A DNA stretch of 64,000 bases, taken from assembly GCF_900105335.1 (NCBI RefSeq), contig NZ_LT629770.1:1178001-1242000 (forward strand). The letters are read 5' to 3'. Origin of the DNA: Microbacterium paraoxydans (GTDB lineage Bacteria > Actinomycetota > Actinomycetes > Actinomycetales > Microbacteriaceae). Below the pieces are notes generated by a model. The model had not been told where the DNA came from and made no database searches. It was given only the letters and a program-made list of their open reading frames with translations. How positions within the stretch are numbered: position 1 is the stretch's first letter; each line of letters begins with the position of its first letter. Positions 54,799-63,206 of this stretch are shown piece by piece. Both the position numbers and the translations under genes were made by a program.

Positions 54799-54852
54799 TC
54801 TGACGCCATTGCGTCTTCATATGAAGATATCCAGACCTCTTCTGACGCGCAA
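54799..54852 (-). promoter_or_regulatory. promoter and palindromic operator of the daptide operon
   Basis: On the minus strand TTGCGC (54,852-54,847) and TATCTT (54,829-54,824) are 17 bp apart, a sigma-70-type fit. A perfect 14-bp palindrome TCTTCATATGAAGA (54,814-54,827) overlaps the -10 and start area. TCTGACGC occurs at 54,799-54,806 and 54,841-54,848 on either side. A regulator binding the palindrome would repress or time the cluster; no regulator gene is adjacent. Confidence 0.6.
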
Positions 54853-54939
54853 TATAGCAGGTTTCGTGGTCGCGCGCCGGCATGGCCGGTATGTCACGAG
54901 GCCCCCGGGACATCGGATAGGATGGACAGGTTGTTCCCT

Positions 54940-55027
54940 GGTGACGTGTCCGAGCGGCCGAAGGAGCACGCTTGGAAAGCGTGTGTTGTGCAAGCAACCG
55001 CGGGTTCGAATCCCGCCGTCACCGCCA
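54940..55027 (+). tRNA. tRNA-Ser (anticodon GGA)
   Basis: The acceptor GGTGACG (54,940-54,946) pairs with CGTCACC (55,017-55,023), the anticodon stem CACGC/GCGTG has loop TTGGAAA, the long variable arm is present, and GGTTCGAATCC is the T arm. Discriminator G and CCA follow. Confidence 0.96.
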
Positions 55028-55035
55028 CAGACGAA

Positions 55036-55062
55036 GAAGACCTCCGCATCGCGGAGGTCTTC
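55036..55062 (+). terminator. hairpin terminator after tRNA-Ser
   Basis: GAAGACCTCCGC pairs perfectly with GCGGAGGTCTTC over a 3-nt loop, followed by TCTCGTTT. Confidence 0.85.
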
Positions 55063-55079
55063 TCTCGTTTCGGGCGGCG

Positions 55080-55682
55080 TCAGCCGTCGAAGCGCACCCC
55101 GTACGTCAGACCACCGGGTGCGGACGGGAGCACGGTCATGCCGAGCCGCCCGTAGAACGCGGCCGCGCCGGAGTTCGCGGGATCCATGCCGAGGTGCAGC
55201 GCCGGGACACCGCGCCGGCGCAGCTCGGCGAAGAGCGTCTCGATGAGACCGCGACCGAGTCCCTGCCCCTGGGTCTCCGGGAGCAGGTCGATGTGCAGAT
55301 GCGCCGGGTACTCGGCGGCATGCGGCTCGACCCCCGGCTCCCTGGTGTAGCCGTACTCGATCAGCTTCTCCTCGCGCGTCTGCGGGTCCGCCGATCGCGG
55401 ATAGCGCGCGTGCAGGCCGGGCCACCACTCGTCGCGGAACCAGGCGTAGAAGGCGTCGGTGTCGTCGGTGGCGACGATGTAGCCGATGGTGCGCCCGTCC
55501 TCCGCCTCGACGACCCAGGCGAGGTCCGGGTGCCGTTCGACGTACGGCACCGCGAAGAGGTTCCCCCACAGCTCGTCATCGGACAGCACCCCGGTGGCGT
55601 CTCCCCCGGCGTCGGCCGTCCGCAGGCAGATCTCGAACATCGCCGGGCGATCGGTCGGACGGTAGGGACGGATGCGCGACAC
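55080..55682 (-). CDS. GNAT-family N-acetyltransferase
   Basis: The 200-residue product has the acetyl-CoA motif QGQGLGRGLIETLFAEL (about 138-154) and a late SGAAAFYGRLGM segment typical of GNAT enzymes. The N-terminal half (IRPYRPTDRPAMFEIC) resembles the acetyltransferase-like domain of OGA-type proteins. Substrate unknown. GTG start at 55,682 with GGAG upstream. Confidence 0.85.
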   Translation of the reverse strand: MSRIRPYRPTDRPAMFEICLRTADAGGDATGVLSDDELWGNLFAVPYVERHPDLAWVVEAEDGRTIGYIVATDDTDAFYAWFRDEWWPGLHARYPRSADPQTREEKLIEYGYTREPGVEPHAAEYPAHLHIDLLPETQGQGLGRGLIETLFAELRRRGVPALHLGMDPANSGAAAFYGRLGMTVLPSAPGGLTYGVRFDG

Positions 55683-55700
55683 GGGGGCTCCTCGGACGGG

Positions 55701-56342
55701 TCAGGTTTCGCTCAGCCTATCGGCGCGGGCAGTCGCCTCGACGTCGCGTCGCACCCACGGCACCAGCCAGGCGGCGAGCACGAGGACGACGCCGGCACCG
55801 ACGAACGCCCCGCCGAGGGTGTCCGTCGCCCAGTGCACCGACAGGAAGGTGCGCGACAGCGCCATGAGCACGATCCAGGCCGCCCCCACGATCGCCACCC
55901 ACACCCGCGGGAAGAGCACCCAGAGCACCAGGGCGATGGTCGCCGCATTCGCGGTATGACCGGACGGGAACGAGCCGTAGTCGCTCACCACGAGCATGTC
56001 GTGCGGCCGGGCACGGCCGAAGACGTTCTTCAGGAGCTGGACGGCTCCGGCGCTGACGAGGAAGCACAACGCGGCGAACAGCGCCCCCCGCCATCGGCGC
56101 AACAACAGCAGGACGGCGATGGTCGCCAGCGGCACGGCGAGGATGGCGACCCAGCCACCGCCGATCCAGTTCAGCGCGAGGGCGAAGCTCAGCATCCAGT
56201 CCGCGCGGACCGCGGCGATCGTGTCGTTCCACCACTGGTCGAGGCCGGGCGTCTGCGGATACACGAAGACGACGAGAGCGCCGAGGGCAGTGGCCAGGAG
56301 GAGGCAGGCGACGCCCCACCACAGCAGCATCCGTCGATTCAT
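55701..56342 (-). CDS. PAP2-family membrane phosphatase
   Basis: The 213-residue product has six membrane helices and the three phosphatase motifs KNVFGRARP (about 110-118), PSGHT (about 131-135) and SRTFLSVHWATD (about 162-173). It probably removes phosphate from a lipid or isoprenoid phosphate such as undecaprenyl pyrophosphate. Located between a GNAT gene and a transsulfuration gene. Confidence 0.9.
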   Translation of the reverse strand: MNRRMLLWWGVACLLLATALGALVVFVYPQTPGLDQWWNDTIAAVRADWMLSFALALNWIGGGWVAILAVPLATIAVLLLLRRWRGALFAALCFLVSAGAVQLLKNVFGRARPHDMLVVSDYGSFPSGHTANAATIALVLWVLFPRVWVAIVGAAWIVLMALSRTFLSVHWATDTLGGAFVGAGVVLVLAAWLVPWVRRDVEATARADRLSET

Positions 56343-56389
56343 CGTCCCATTGTGACGGACGCCCCCGCGATCGCGGGTCGCCGTGCCGG

Positions 56390-57550
56390 TCAGCGGGCGA
56401 TGCGGGCGAGACCCTCCTCGAGATCCGCGATGAGGTCAGCCACGTCCTCGATGCCGACCGAGAGCCGCACGACGTTCTCCGGCACCGCGAGCTCCGTGCC
56501 GCGGACCGACGCGTGGGTCATCTCCGGCGGGTACCCGATGAGCGACTCCACGCCGCCGAGCGACTCGGCGAGCTGGAACACGTGCGTGCTCTCGGCGAAG
56601 GCCCGGGCGGCGTCCGCCCCCGCGGCGAGACCGAGCGACAGCATGCCGCCGAAGCCGCTCATCTGCCGCGCCGCGATCCCGTGACCGGGGTGCGACGGGA
56701 GGCCGGGATAGAACACCTGCGCGAACTCCGGCCGCGCCTGGGCCCATTCGGCGATGGCCTGCGCGTTCTCGGAGTGCTGGCGCACCCGCACCGCGAGCGT
56801 CTTGATGCCGCGGGTCGTCAGCCAGGCGTCCAGCGGCGCCGAGACCGCCCCCACCGCGAACTGCTGGAACTTCACGGCCTCGACGAAGCGGTCGTCGCCG
56901 AAGACGACGGCGCCGCCCAGCACGTCGGAGTGCCCGCCCAGGTACTTCGTCGTCGAGTGCACGACGAGATCGGCGCCGAGCGCGAGCGGCTGCTGCAGAG
57001 CCGGCGAGGCGAACGTGTTGTCCACCACGACGAGGGCACCGGCCGCGTGCGCCACCTCGACGATGAGCGCGATGTCGACGACCTTCAGCAGCGGGTTGCT
57101 CGGCGTCTCCAGCCACACGATGCGCGTCTCGGGTCGGATCGCCGCGCGGATCACGTCGACGTCGGAGAGCTCGACCGTGGTCGTGTCGATCCCCCACGGC
57201 GCGAGCACCTTCGTGAGCAGGCGGTAGGTGCCGCCGTAGACGTCGTTCCCGAGGAGCACGTGGTCGCCGGGCTTGAGGATGCCGCGCAGCAACGCGTCCT
57301 CGGCGGCGAGACCGGACGCGAACGACAGCGCCCCGACCCCGCCCTCGAGAGCGGCGAGCTGCGTCTCCAGCGAGGAGCGCGTCGGGTTGCCCGCACGGTT
57401 GTACTCGTAGCCGTCCCGGAAGCCGCCGATGCCGTCCTGCACGTGCGTCGACGACTGATAGATCGGCGGGATGATCGCCCCGGTGATCGGGTCGGGCGCC
57501 TGTCCGGCGTGGATGGCTCGGGTAGCGAAGGCGTGGTCGTGGTCGGACAT
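56390..57550 (-). CDS. cystathionine gamma-synthase or gamma-lyase
   Basis: The 386-residue PLP enzyme has ATRAIHAGQAPDPITGA at the N-terminus, YEYNRAGNPTRSSLE, VWLETPSNPLLKVVDI and the Schiff-base Lys in HSTTKYLGGHSDV. Its neighbour cbs upstream suggests it works in reverse transsulfuration as a lyase; sequence does not separate synthase from lyase. In actinobacteria such pairs make cysteine from homocysteine. Confidence 0.9.
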   Translation of the reverse strand: MSDHDHAFATRAIHAGQAPDPITGAIIPPIYQSSTHVQDGIGGFRDGYEYNRAGNPTRSSLETQLAALEGGVGALSFASGLAAEDALLRGILKPGDHVLLGNDVYGGTYRLLTKVLAPWGIDTTTVELSDVDVIRAAIRPETRIVWLETPSNPLLKVVDIALIVEVAHAAGALVVVDNTFASPALQQPLALGADLVVHSTTKYLGGHSDVLGGAVVFGDDRFVEAVKFQQFAVGAVSAPLDAWLTTRGIKTLAVRVRQHSENAQAIAEWAQARPEFAQVFYPGLPSHPGHGIAARQMSGFGGMLSLGLAAGADAARAFAESTHVFQLAESLGGVESLIGYPPEMTHASVRGTELAVPENVVRLSVGIEDVADLIADLEEGLARIAR

Positions 57551-57604
57551 TCCCTCAGCCTACGTCCGGGCCCTCCGACGGGTGCCGGCCTGTTACGTCC
57601 CGCG

Positions 57605-58975
57605 TCACCGGGAGAGGTAGCCGAGCAGGTCCTGTCGGGTCAGCACGGTGTGCGGCTTGCCGTCCTCGGTGACGAGGAGGGCGTCGGCGTCGGCGAGCGC
57701 GGCCCGTGCCTGCGCGACCGGCGCGTGGATGCCGATGAGCGGCAGCCGCTCCCCCACGTGTGCGCCGACGGCGTCGCTCGGTTCGGCGTCGCCCCGGAAG
57801 AGCAGGTCGAGAAGGCCCTTCTCATCGACGGTGCCCACGACCTCGCCCATCATCACGGGCGGCTCCGCGCTGAGGACGACGAGCTGAGAGACCTCGTACT
57901 CCGTCATCATGCCGATCGCCTCGAGCACCGTGTCGGTGGGGTGCGCGTGCACGAGGTCGGGAAGGCCGTGGCGGGAGGCCCGGGCGGCGAGCACGTCGGC
58001 GACCGTCTCCCCCTCCTCCACCTCGCTGAACCCGTAGGAGCGCATCCAGCCGTCGTTGAAGATCTTGCCCAGGTAGCCGCGTCCGCCATCCGGGAGGAGC
58101 ACGACCATGACCGCATCCGCCGGCAGGTCCTTCGCCACCCGCAGCGCCCCGACGACGGCCATGCCGCTGGAGCCGCCGACGAGGATGCCCTCCTCGCGGG
58201 CCAGGCGCCGCGTCATCGCGAACGACTCCGCATCGCCGACCGCGACGATCTCGTGCGGGACGGCGGGATCGTAGGCACCGGGCCAGATGTCCTCGCCCAC
58301 GCCCTCGACGAGATAGGGCCGGCCGGTGCCGCCGCTGTACACGCTGCCCTCCGGATCGACCCCGATGATGCGCACCGCGTCGTCGGACACCTCGCGCAGA
58401 TAGCGTCCCGTGCCGGTGATCGTGCCGCCCGTCCCCACGCCGGCGACGAAGTGCGTGACGCGCCCGTCGGTGTCGCGCCAGATCTCCGGCCCGGTCGTCT
58501 CGTAGTGGCTGCGCGGCCCGTTCGGGTTCTCGTACTGGTTCGGCTTGAAGGCCCCGGGGATCTCCCGTGCCAGCCGGTCGCTCACGCTGTAGTACGACTC
58601 CGGGCTGTCCGCCGGGACGGAGGTCGGGGTCACGACGACCTCCGCACCGTACGCGCGGAGCACGTCGATCTTGTCCTCGCCCACCTTGTCCGGGAGCACG
58701 AAGACGCACCGGTAGCCGCGCTGCTGCGCCACGAGGGCGAGCCCGACGCCGGTGTTGCCGCTCGTGGGCTCGACGATCGTGCCCCCCGGCTGCAGATCGC
58801 CCGCGGCCTCGGCGGCGTCGATGATGCGGGCCGCGATCCGATCCTTCGCCGACCCGCCCGGGTTCAGGTACTCGAGCTTCACGAGCACCGTGCACGCGAT
58901 GCCCTCGGTGACGTGCTGGAGCTTCACCAGGGGCGTGTCGCCGACGAGGTCGACGATCGAGTCTGCGTACTTCAT
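57605..58975 (-). CDS. cbs: cystathionine beta-synthase
   Basis: The 456-residue PLP enzyme joins homocysteine and serine. LEYLNPGGSAKDRIA (about 34-48) carries the PLP Lys, SGNTGVGLAL follows, GTGGTITGTGRYL is the phosphate loop, and two CBS domains fill the last 120 residues (about 335-456). No heme-binding N-terminus is seen. The next gene (54 bp on) is the gamma-lyase type. Confidence 0.93.
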   Translation of the reverse strand: MKYADSIVDLVGDTPLVKLQHVTEGIACTVLVKLEYLNPGGSAKDRIAARIIDAAEAAGDLQPGGTIVEPTSGNTGVGLALVAQQRGYRCVFVLPDKVGEDKIDVLRAYGAEVVVTPTSVPADSPESYYSVSDRLAREIPGAFKPNQYENPNGPRSHYETTGPEIWRDTDGRVTHFVAGVGTGGTITGTGRYLREVSDDAVRIIGVDPEGSVYSGGTGRPYLVEGVGEDIWPGAYDPAVPHEIVAVGDAESFAMTRRLAREEGILVGGSSGMAVVGALRVAKDLPADAVMVVLLPDGGRGYLGKIFNDGWMRSYGFSEVEEGETVADVLAARASRHGLPDLVHAHPTDTVLEAIGMMTEYEVSQLVVLSAEPPVMMGEVVGTVDEKGLLDLLFRGDAEPSDAVGAHVGERLPLIGIHAPVAQARAALADADALLVTEDGKPHTVLTRQDLLGYLSR

Positions 58976-59027
58976 CTGTTCAGGGTACGGCGCGGACCCT
59001 CGCCTGCGGGGCTGTGTTTCAGCGCCG

Positions 59028-59177
59028 CTTCGACAGGCTCAGCGACCCAGAAACCTGGGTCCCTGAGCCTGTCGAAGGGCGCTGGGTCCCTGAGCCCGTC
59101 GAAGGGCCCTGGGTCCCTGAGCCTGTCGAAGGGCCTGAGCCTGTCGAAGGGCCTGGGTCCCTGAGCCTGTCGAAGGG
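59028..59177. repeat. array of the TGAGCCTGTCGAAG intergenic repeat
   Basis: Five direct copies start at 59,064, 59,090 (one change), 59,118, 59,136 and 59,162, and one inverted copy (CTTCGACAGGCTCA) lies at 59,028-59,041. Many units are preceded by CCTGGGTCCC. The array ends at the permease stop. The motif is a known dispersed palindrome half in high-GC bacteria; a role in termination or as a mobile miniature element is unproven. Confidence 0.85.
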
Positions 59178-60146
59178 TCAGCCCTTCGTCGCGCCGGCCA
59201 GCAGGCCGCGCACGAAGAAGCGCTGCAGGGCGAAGAACACGATCAGCGGGACGATGATCGAGATGAACGTTCCCGCGGACTGTAGGAACCACTTGTTACC
59301 CCAGGTCCCGGAGAGCGAGTTCAGCGCCTGCGTGATCGGCAGGGCGCCGGGCGAGGCGAAGATCGTCGCGACCAGCAGGTCGTTCCACACCCAGAGGAAC
59401 TGGAAGATCGCGAAGGACGCGATCGCCGGAGCCGCCAGCGGCAGGATGATCCGGAAGAACACCTGACCGTGTCCGGCGCCGTCCACGCGGGCCGCCTCGA
59501 TGATCTCGCCGGGGATCTCGGAGATGAAGTTGTGGAGCATGAACGTCGCGAGCGGCAGCGCGAAGATCGCGTGCGCGATCCAGACGCGGGCGAAGCTGTA
59601 CTGCACCTCGTTCAGCCCGAACCCGGGGAAGATCGGCACGTCGTTGATCGTCAATCCGTCCGAGAACAGGCTGAGCAACGGCACGAGGGCCATCTGCAGC
59701 GGCACGATCTGCAGCGCGAACACGAAGATGAAGAGCATGTTCCGACCCTTGAAGTCGATCCATGCGAACGCGTACGCGGCGAGCGACGCCATCACGATCG
59801 GGAACACGGTCGCGGGGATCGTGATCGCCAGCGAGTTGATGAACGCCGTCGCGAGGGTCGTCGAGGTGCCGCCCGAGTTCCACGCCTGCACGTAGTTGTC
59901 GAACGTGAACTCCGGGTTGGAGAAGACCGTCCACCAGCCGCTGTTCTGCGTGTCGGCGCCCGGGCGGAACGACGTCACGAAGAGACCGAAGGTCGGGATC
60001 GTCCAGAAGAGCGCGATGACCGCGGCCGCGATCGTCGCCCCCTTCGAGGTCAGCTTCTTGTGGGCGGTCGCCTCGTTGCGGCGCGTGTCCCGCGCCACCT
60101 GGCGCTTGGTGCGGTTGTCCACGACGGTGGCCTGCGTTGCACTCAT
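59178..60146 (-). CDS. sugar ABC transporter permease (MalG-like)
   Basis: The 322-residue product has six core helices and the EAA loop EIIEAARVDGAGHGQVFFRI (about 216-235) that docks the ATPase. It forms a heterodimer with the MalF-like permease. The ATG at 60,146 forms TGATG with its stop. No ATPase gene is in the operon, so a shared MsiK-type ATPase elsewhere is likely. Confidence 0.9.
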   Translation of the reverse strand: MSATQATVVDNRTKRQVARDTRRNEATAHKKLTSKGATIAAAVIALFWTIPTFGLFVTSFRPGADTQNSGWWTVFSNPEFTFDNYVQAWNSGGTSTTLATAFINSLAITIPATVFPIVMASLAAYAFAWIDFKGRNMLFIFVFALQIVPLQMALVPLLSLFSDGLTINDVPIFPGFGLNEVQYSFARVWIAHAIFALPLATFMLHNFISEIPGEIIEAARVDGAGHGQVFFRIILPLAAPAIASFAIFQFLWVWNDLLVATIFASPGALPITQALNSLSGTWGNKWFLQSAGTFISIIVPLIVFFALQRFFVRGLLAGATKG

Positions 60147-61483
60147 CAGCGGATCTCCCTCTGCTTGGCCATCGATCGGGCGTTGTAGATGATCAGCGGC
60201 AACACGAACAGGAACAGCACGACGGCGAGCGCCGACGAGTGCCCGTAGCTCTGGAACCGCTGCTGCTGGTTGACCATCTCGAAGCCGAGGACGCTGGTCT
60301 CGTCCCGTCCGCCGGTCATCACGGCGACGATGTCGTACACCTTGAGCGAGGCGATCGTGATGGTCGTGAGCACGACGATCAGCGACGACCGGATGCCGGG
60401 CACGGTCACGTTGCGGAAGCGCTGCCAGGCGTTCGTGCCGTCGAGCTCGGCCGCCTCCATCTGCTCGACCGGCACGGCCTTGATCGCGGCCGAGAGGATG
60501 ACCATGGCGAAGCCGGTCTGGGTCCAGATGAACACGATGAGCAGCATGAGCGTGTTGAGGATCGGCTTGATCGCCAGCCACTGCACGGGGTCGCCGCCGA
60601 AAGCGGTCACGATCGCGTTGAGGAGACCGATCTGGTCACCCTGCCGGGCGTCGTACATGAACTTCCAGATGATCCCGGCGCCGACGAACGAGATCGCCAC
60701 CGGCATGAAGACCAGCACCTTGAGGAACTTCTCGCCGCGAGCCCTGTCGATGAAGACGGCGTAGGCGAGGCCGATGACCACGGAGATCACCGGAGCGAGC
60801 AGTGCCCAGATGATCGTGTTGATCACCGACGATGTGCCGACCGGGTTGGTGAAGACCCAGATGTAGTTCTCGAGCCCGACGAACTCGTCGCCGGTCTTGT
60901 CGAAGAAGGACTTGAAGATCGTCGAGATCGCGGGGTAGATGAGGCCGAGCAGCAGCATGATGGCCGCCGGGGCCATGAACAGCACGAGCTGGAAGAGATA
61001 GCCCGCTCCCTGCCGCGCACGGAAGTCCGCGAAGAAGAGGAGCGCCCCGACGAGGAGCGCGATCGCGACGACGTACACGACGGCGTTCGCGTAGGGACGG
61101 AGCAGCAGCAGCGCGAGCACCGGGATGACGAGGCACGCGACCAGCCGCATGATGAAGTAGCCGCGACCAGGGCGGGGCGCGAACTCGATCAGCACGAGGA
61201 TGATCGCCACGACCACGCCGAACACGAGCAGCACGGCCGGGATCTGCACCAGCGGATTCAGACCACCGAGCCACAGGAAGAAGCTGTTAAGCGAGAACCC
61301 GATCGTGATCCGCGAGGACTCCTCGGTCGGAGCGGTGAAGACGAGGAGGAGAGCCAGCGCGACGACGACAACGAAGCCGATCGCGAGGATCGTGCGTGTG
61401 GTCTTCCTCCCCTTCTCGTCGGTGCCGTGCGTCGTCGGCGGCGCGTCAGCCTCGACGGGTTTCTCGATGGTCGCGTGCGACAT
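60146..61483 (-). CDS. sugar ABC transporter permease (MalF-like), N-terminally extended
   Basis: The 445-residue product has the EAA loop MEAAELDGTNAWQRFRNV (about 345-362) and core helices from about 170 on. The first 165 residues add about four extra membrane segments before the MalF-like core, unusual for family members of about 300. Downstream of the binding-protein gene. Confidence 0.9.
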   Translation of the reverse strand: MSHATIEKPVEADAPPTTHGTDEKGRKTTRTILAIGFVVVVALALLLVFTAPTEESSRITIGFSLNSFFLWLGGLNPLVQIPAVLLVFGVVVAIILVLIEFAPRPGRGYFIMRLVACLVIPVLALLLLRPYANAVVYVVAIALLVGALLFFADFRARQGAGYLFQLVLFMAPAAIMLLLGLIYPAISTIFKSFFDKTGDEFVGLENYIWVFTNPVGTSSVINTIIWALLAPVISVVIGLAYAVFIDRARGEKFLKVLVFMPVAISFVGAGIIWKFMYDARQGDQIGLLNAIVTAFGGDPVQWLAIKPILNTLMLLIVFIWTQTGFAMVILSAAIKAVPVEQMEAAELDGTNAWQRFRNVTVPGIRSSLIVVLTTITIASLKVYDIVAVMTGGRDETSVLGFEMVNQQQRFQSYGHSSALAVVLFLFVLPLIIYNARSMAKQREIR

Positions 61484-61533
61484 GAACGTCCCCTTCTGGA
61501 TCGTGCTGGGTTCCCGCGCAGTATGGATGGGTG

Positions 61534-61568
61534 GAGCGGGGCCGGGCTTGTGCAGCCCGGCCCCGCTC
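61534..61568. promoter_or_regulatory. intercistronic hairpin between binding-protein and permease genes
   Basis: GAGCGGGGCCGGGC pairs perfectly with GCCCGGCCCCGCTC over a 7-nt loop. It sits 26 bp after the binding-protein stop; such structures commonly let the binding protein be made in excess over the permeases. Confidence 0.75.
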
Positions 61569-61594
61569 AGCCTGAGAAGATCGTGTCGAGACGA

Positions 61595-62923
61595 TCAGTT
61601 CTCGTAGCCGGCCTGGATGTCGGAGAGCACCGTGTCGGTGTCCTTGCCGTCGATCCAGTCGACCATCCCCTTCCAGAACGAGCCCGAGCCGACGGTCGAC
61701 GGCATCAGGTCGGAAGCGTCGAACCGGAAGGTCGTCGCGTCGTCCTGCATGATGGTCATCGCCTCCTGGAGGAACTCGCTCGAAGCGAGGCTCGGGTCGG
61801 CGTTCTTGTTGGCGGAGATGACGCCACCGAGCTCGACACGGGCGTCGGCGAACTCCGGCGATGCCATGAACTCGAGCACCTTCTGGGTGGCCTCGTCGTC
61901 GGAGAAGGCCGCGACGAACTCGCCGCCACCCTCGACCTGGAGCTCACCGGCAGTCTCGCCCGGCATGATGAACGCGTAGACGTCGCCGTCCGGCGCGACC
62001 TCGGGGACGTTGCCATCGGCGGTCTCCGTGTCGAGGAAGTTCGCCGACAGGAACGACGCCTGGTGGGTCAGCGCGCAGTCGCCCTTGGCCACCGCGTTGG
62101 CGACGTCGCCGAAGGCGGTCGAGTTGATGCTCTTGACGTCGCCGTAGCCCGCGTTGACGTACTCCGGGTTGAGCAGGATCTCACCGACGGCGTCGAAGGC
62201 CTGCTTGATCTCGGGGTCGGTGAACTTCACGTCGCCGGCCACCCAGTCGTCGTACACGTCGGGGCCCGACTGGCGCAGGACGAGGTCCTCGATCCAGTCC
62301 GTGCCCGGCCAGCCCGACGCCGCCTCGGAGGCGAAGCCGGCGCACCAGGCGGGACCGCCGGTCTTCTCGACGATGGTGTCGGTCAGGGCGATCATGTCGT
62401 CCCAGGTCTCCGGGACCTCGACGCCCCACTCGGCGAACTGCTTCGGCGAGTACCAGACGTAGCCCTTGAGGTTCGCGAGCATCGGCGCCGCGTAGAAGGT
62501 GTCGTCGAACGTGCCGTACTTCTTCCAGTCCTCGGACCAGTTCTCGTCGACGGCGGTCTCCACGGCCTCCGGGGCCGGCATGACCTTGCCGGTGTCGACG
62601 AGGGTCTTGAGCAGACCGGGCTGCGGGACGATCGCGATGTCGGGAGCGTCGCCACCGGTCACCTTGGTGACGATGTTGCCCTCGAAGCCCTTGTCGCCGG
62701 TGTACTCGACCTTGATCCCGGTGTCCTTCGTGAACTGCTCGAAGGAGGCGTTCAGGTCATCGGCCTCGACGCCCGTGATGCCGCCGGAGATCCGGACCGT
62801 GTCCTTGGTCTCCCCGCTTCCGCCTTCGCCGCTTCCGCCCTCGGCGCAGCCGGCGAGCGCGAGAGACGCGACGCCGACGAGTGCGATGGGGGCGAGCAGG
62901 CGGTATCGCTGTGACAAAGCCAT
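61595..62923 (-). CDS. sugar ABC transporter substrate-binding lipoprotein
   Basis: The 442-residue product has a lipoprotein signal with lipobox LALAGC (about 20-25), a Gly/Ser linker and a MalE-type periplasmic-binding fold (VRISGGITGVEADDLNASFE, then NAVAKGDCALTHQASF). It would bring a carbohydrate to the MalF/MalG permeases. ATG 62,923 has GAGGAG upstream. Divergent from the LacI regulator gene. Confidence 0.92.
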   Translation of the reverse strand: MALSQRYRLLAPIALVGVASLALAGCAEGGSGEGGSGETKDTVRISGGITGVEADDLNASFEQFTKDTGIKVEYTGDKGFEGNIVTKVTGGDAPDIAIVPQPGLLKTLVDTGKVMPAPEAVETAVDENWSEDWKKYGTFDDTFYAAPMLANLKGYVWYSPKQFAEWGVEVPETWDDMIALTDTIVEKTGGPAWCAGFASEAASGWPGTDWIEDLVLRQSGPDVYDDWVAGDVKFTDPEIKQAFDAVGEILLNPEYVNAGYGDVKSINSTAFGDVANAVAKGDCALTHQASFLSANFLDTETADGNVPEVAPDGDVYAFIMPGETAGELQVEGGGEFVAAFSDDEATQKVLEFMASPEFADARVELGGVISANKNADPSLASSEFLQEAMTIMQDDATTFRFDASDLMPSTVGSGSFWKGMVDWIDGKDTDTVLSDIQAGYEN

Positions 62924-62986
62924 GTACTTCTCCTCTTCAGGTGGATCTTCAGTCCGCCCAAGGAGAGCAATCGCCACATCCATTGG

Positions 62987-63124
62987 GGAACCGATTCCAG
63001 GCCAACCTACTCGGGTTCCTTCGCGCCGTACAACTGGGGAAGGTTACAAGATCACAACCGTTTGAGGTCGGTGCCCCCCGCGTGGTGGGAGCGCTCCCAG
63101 TTCCACGGGTCTGGAACCGGTTCC
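62987..63124. promoter_or_regulatory. LacI-type operators in the divergent promoter region
   Basis: GGAACCGATTCC (62,987-62,998) and the perfect palindrome GGAACCGGTTCC (63,113-63,124) are near-copies 126 bp apart, and TGGGAGCGCTCCCA (63,086-63,099) is a third, CcpA-like palindrome. They lie between the binding-protein gene and the LacI gene and are probable repressor sites for both. Confidence 0.75.
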
Positions 63125-63206
63125 TCCCCGCGTGTGGAACGGCTACGATGGCTCCCGGCGAGCGCCCGATGGCTCGCCGTCGTGGAACCGCGTCGAGGAG
63201 GACACG

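Noticed and set aside
59028..59177. possible CRISPR array
   Set aside because: Units are 14-20 bp with spacers of irregular 4-14 bp that are themselves repeated; no cas genes are near.
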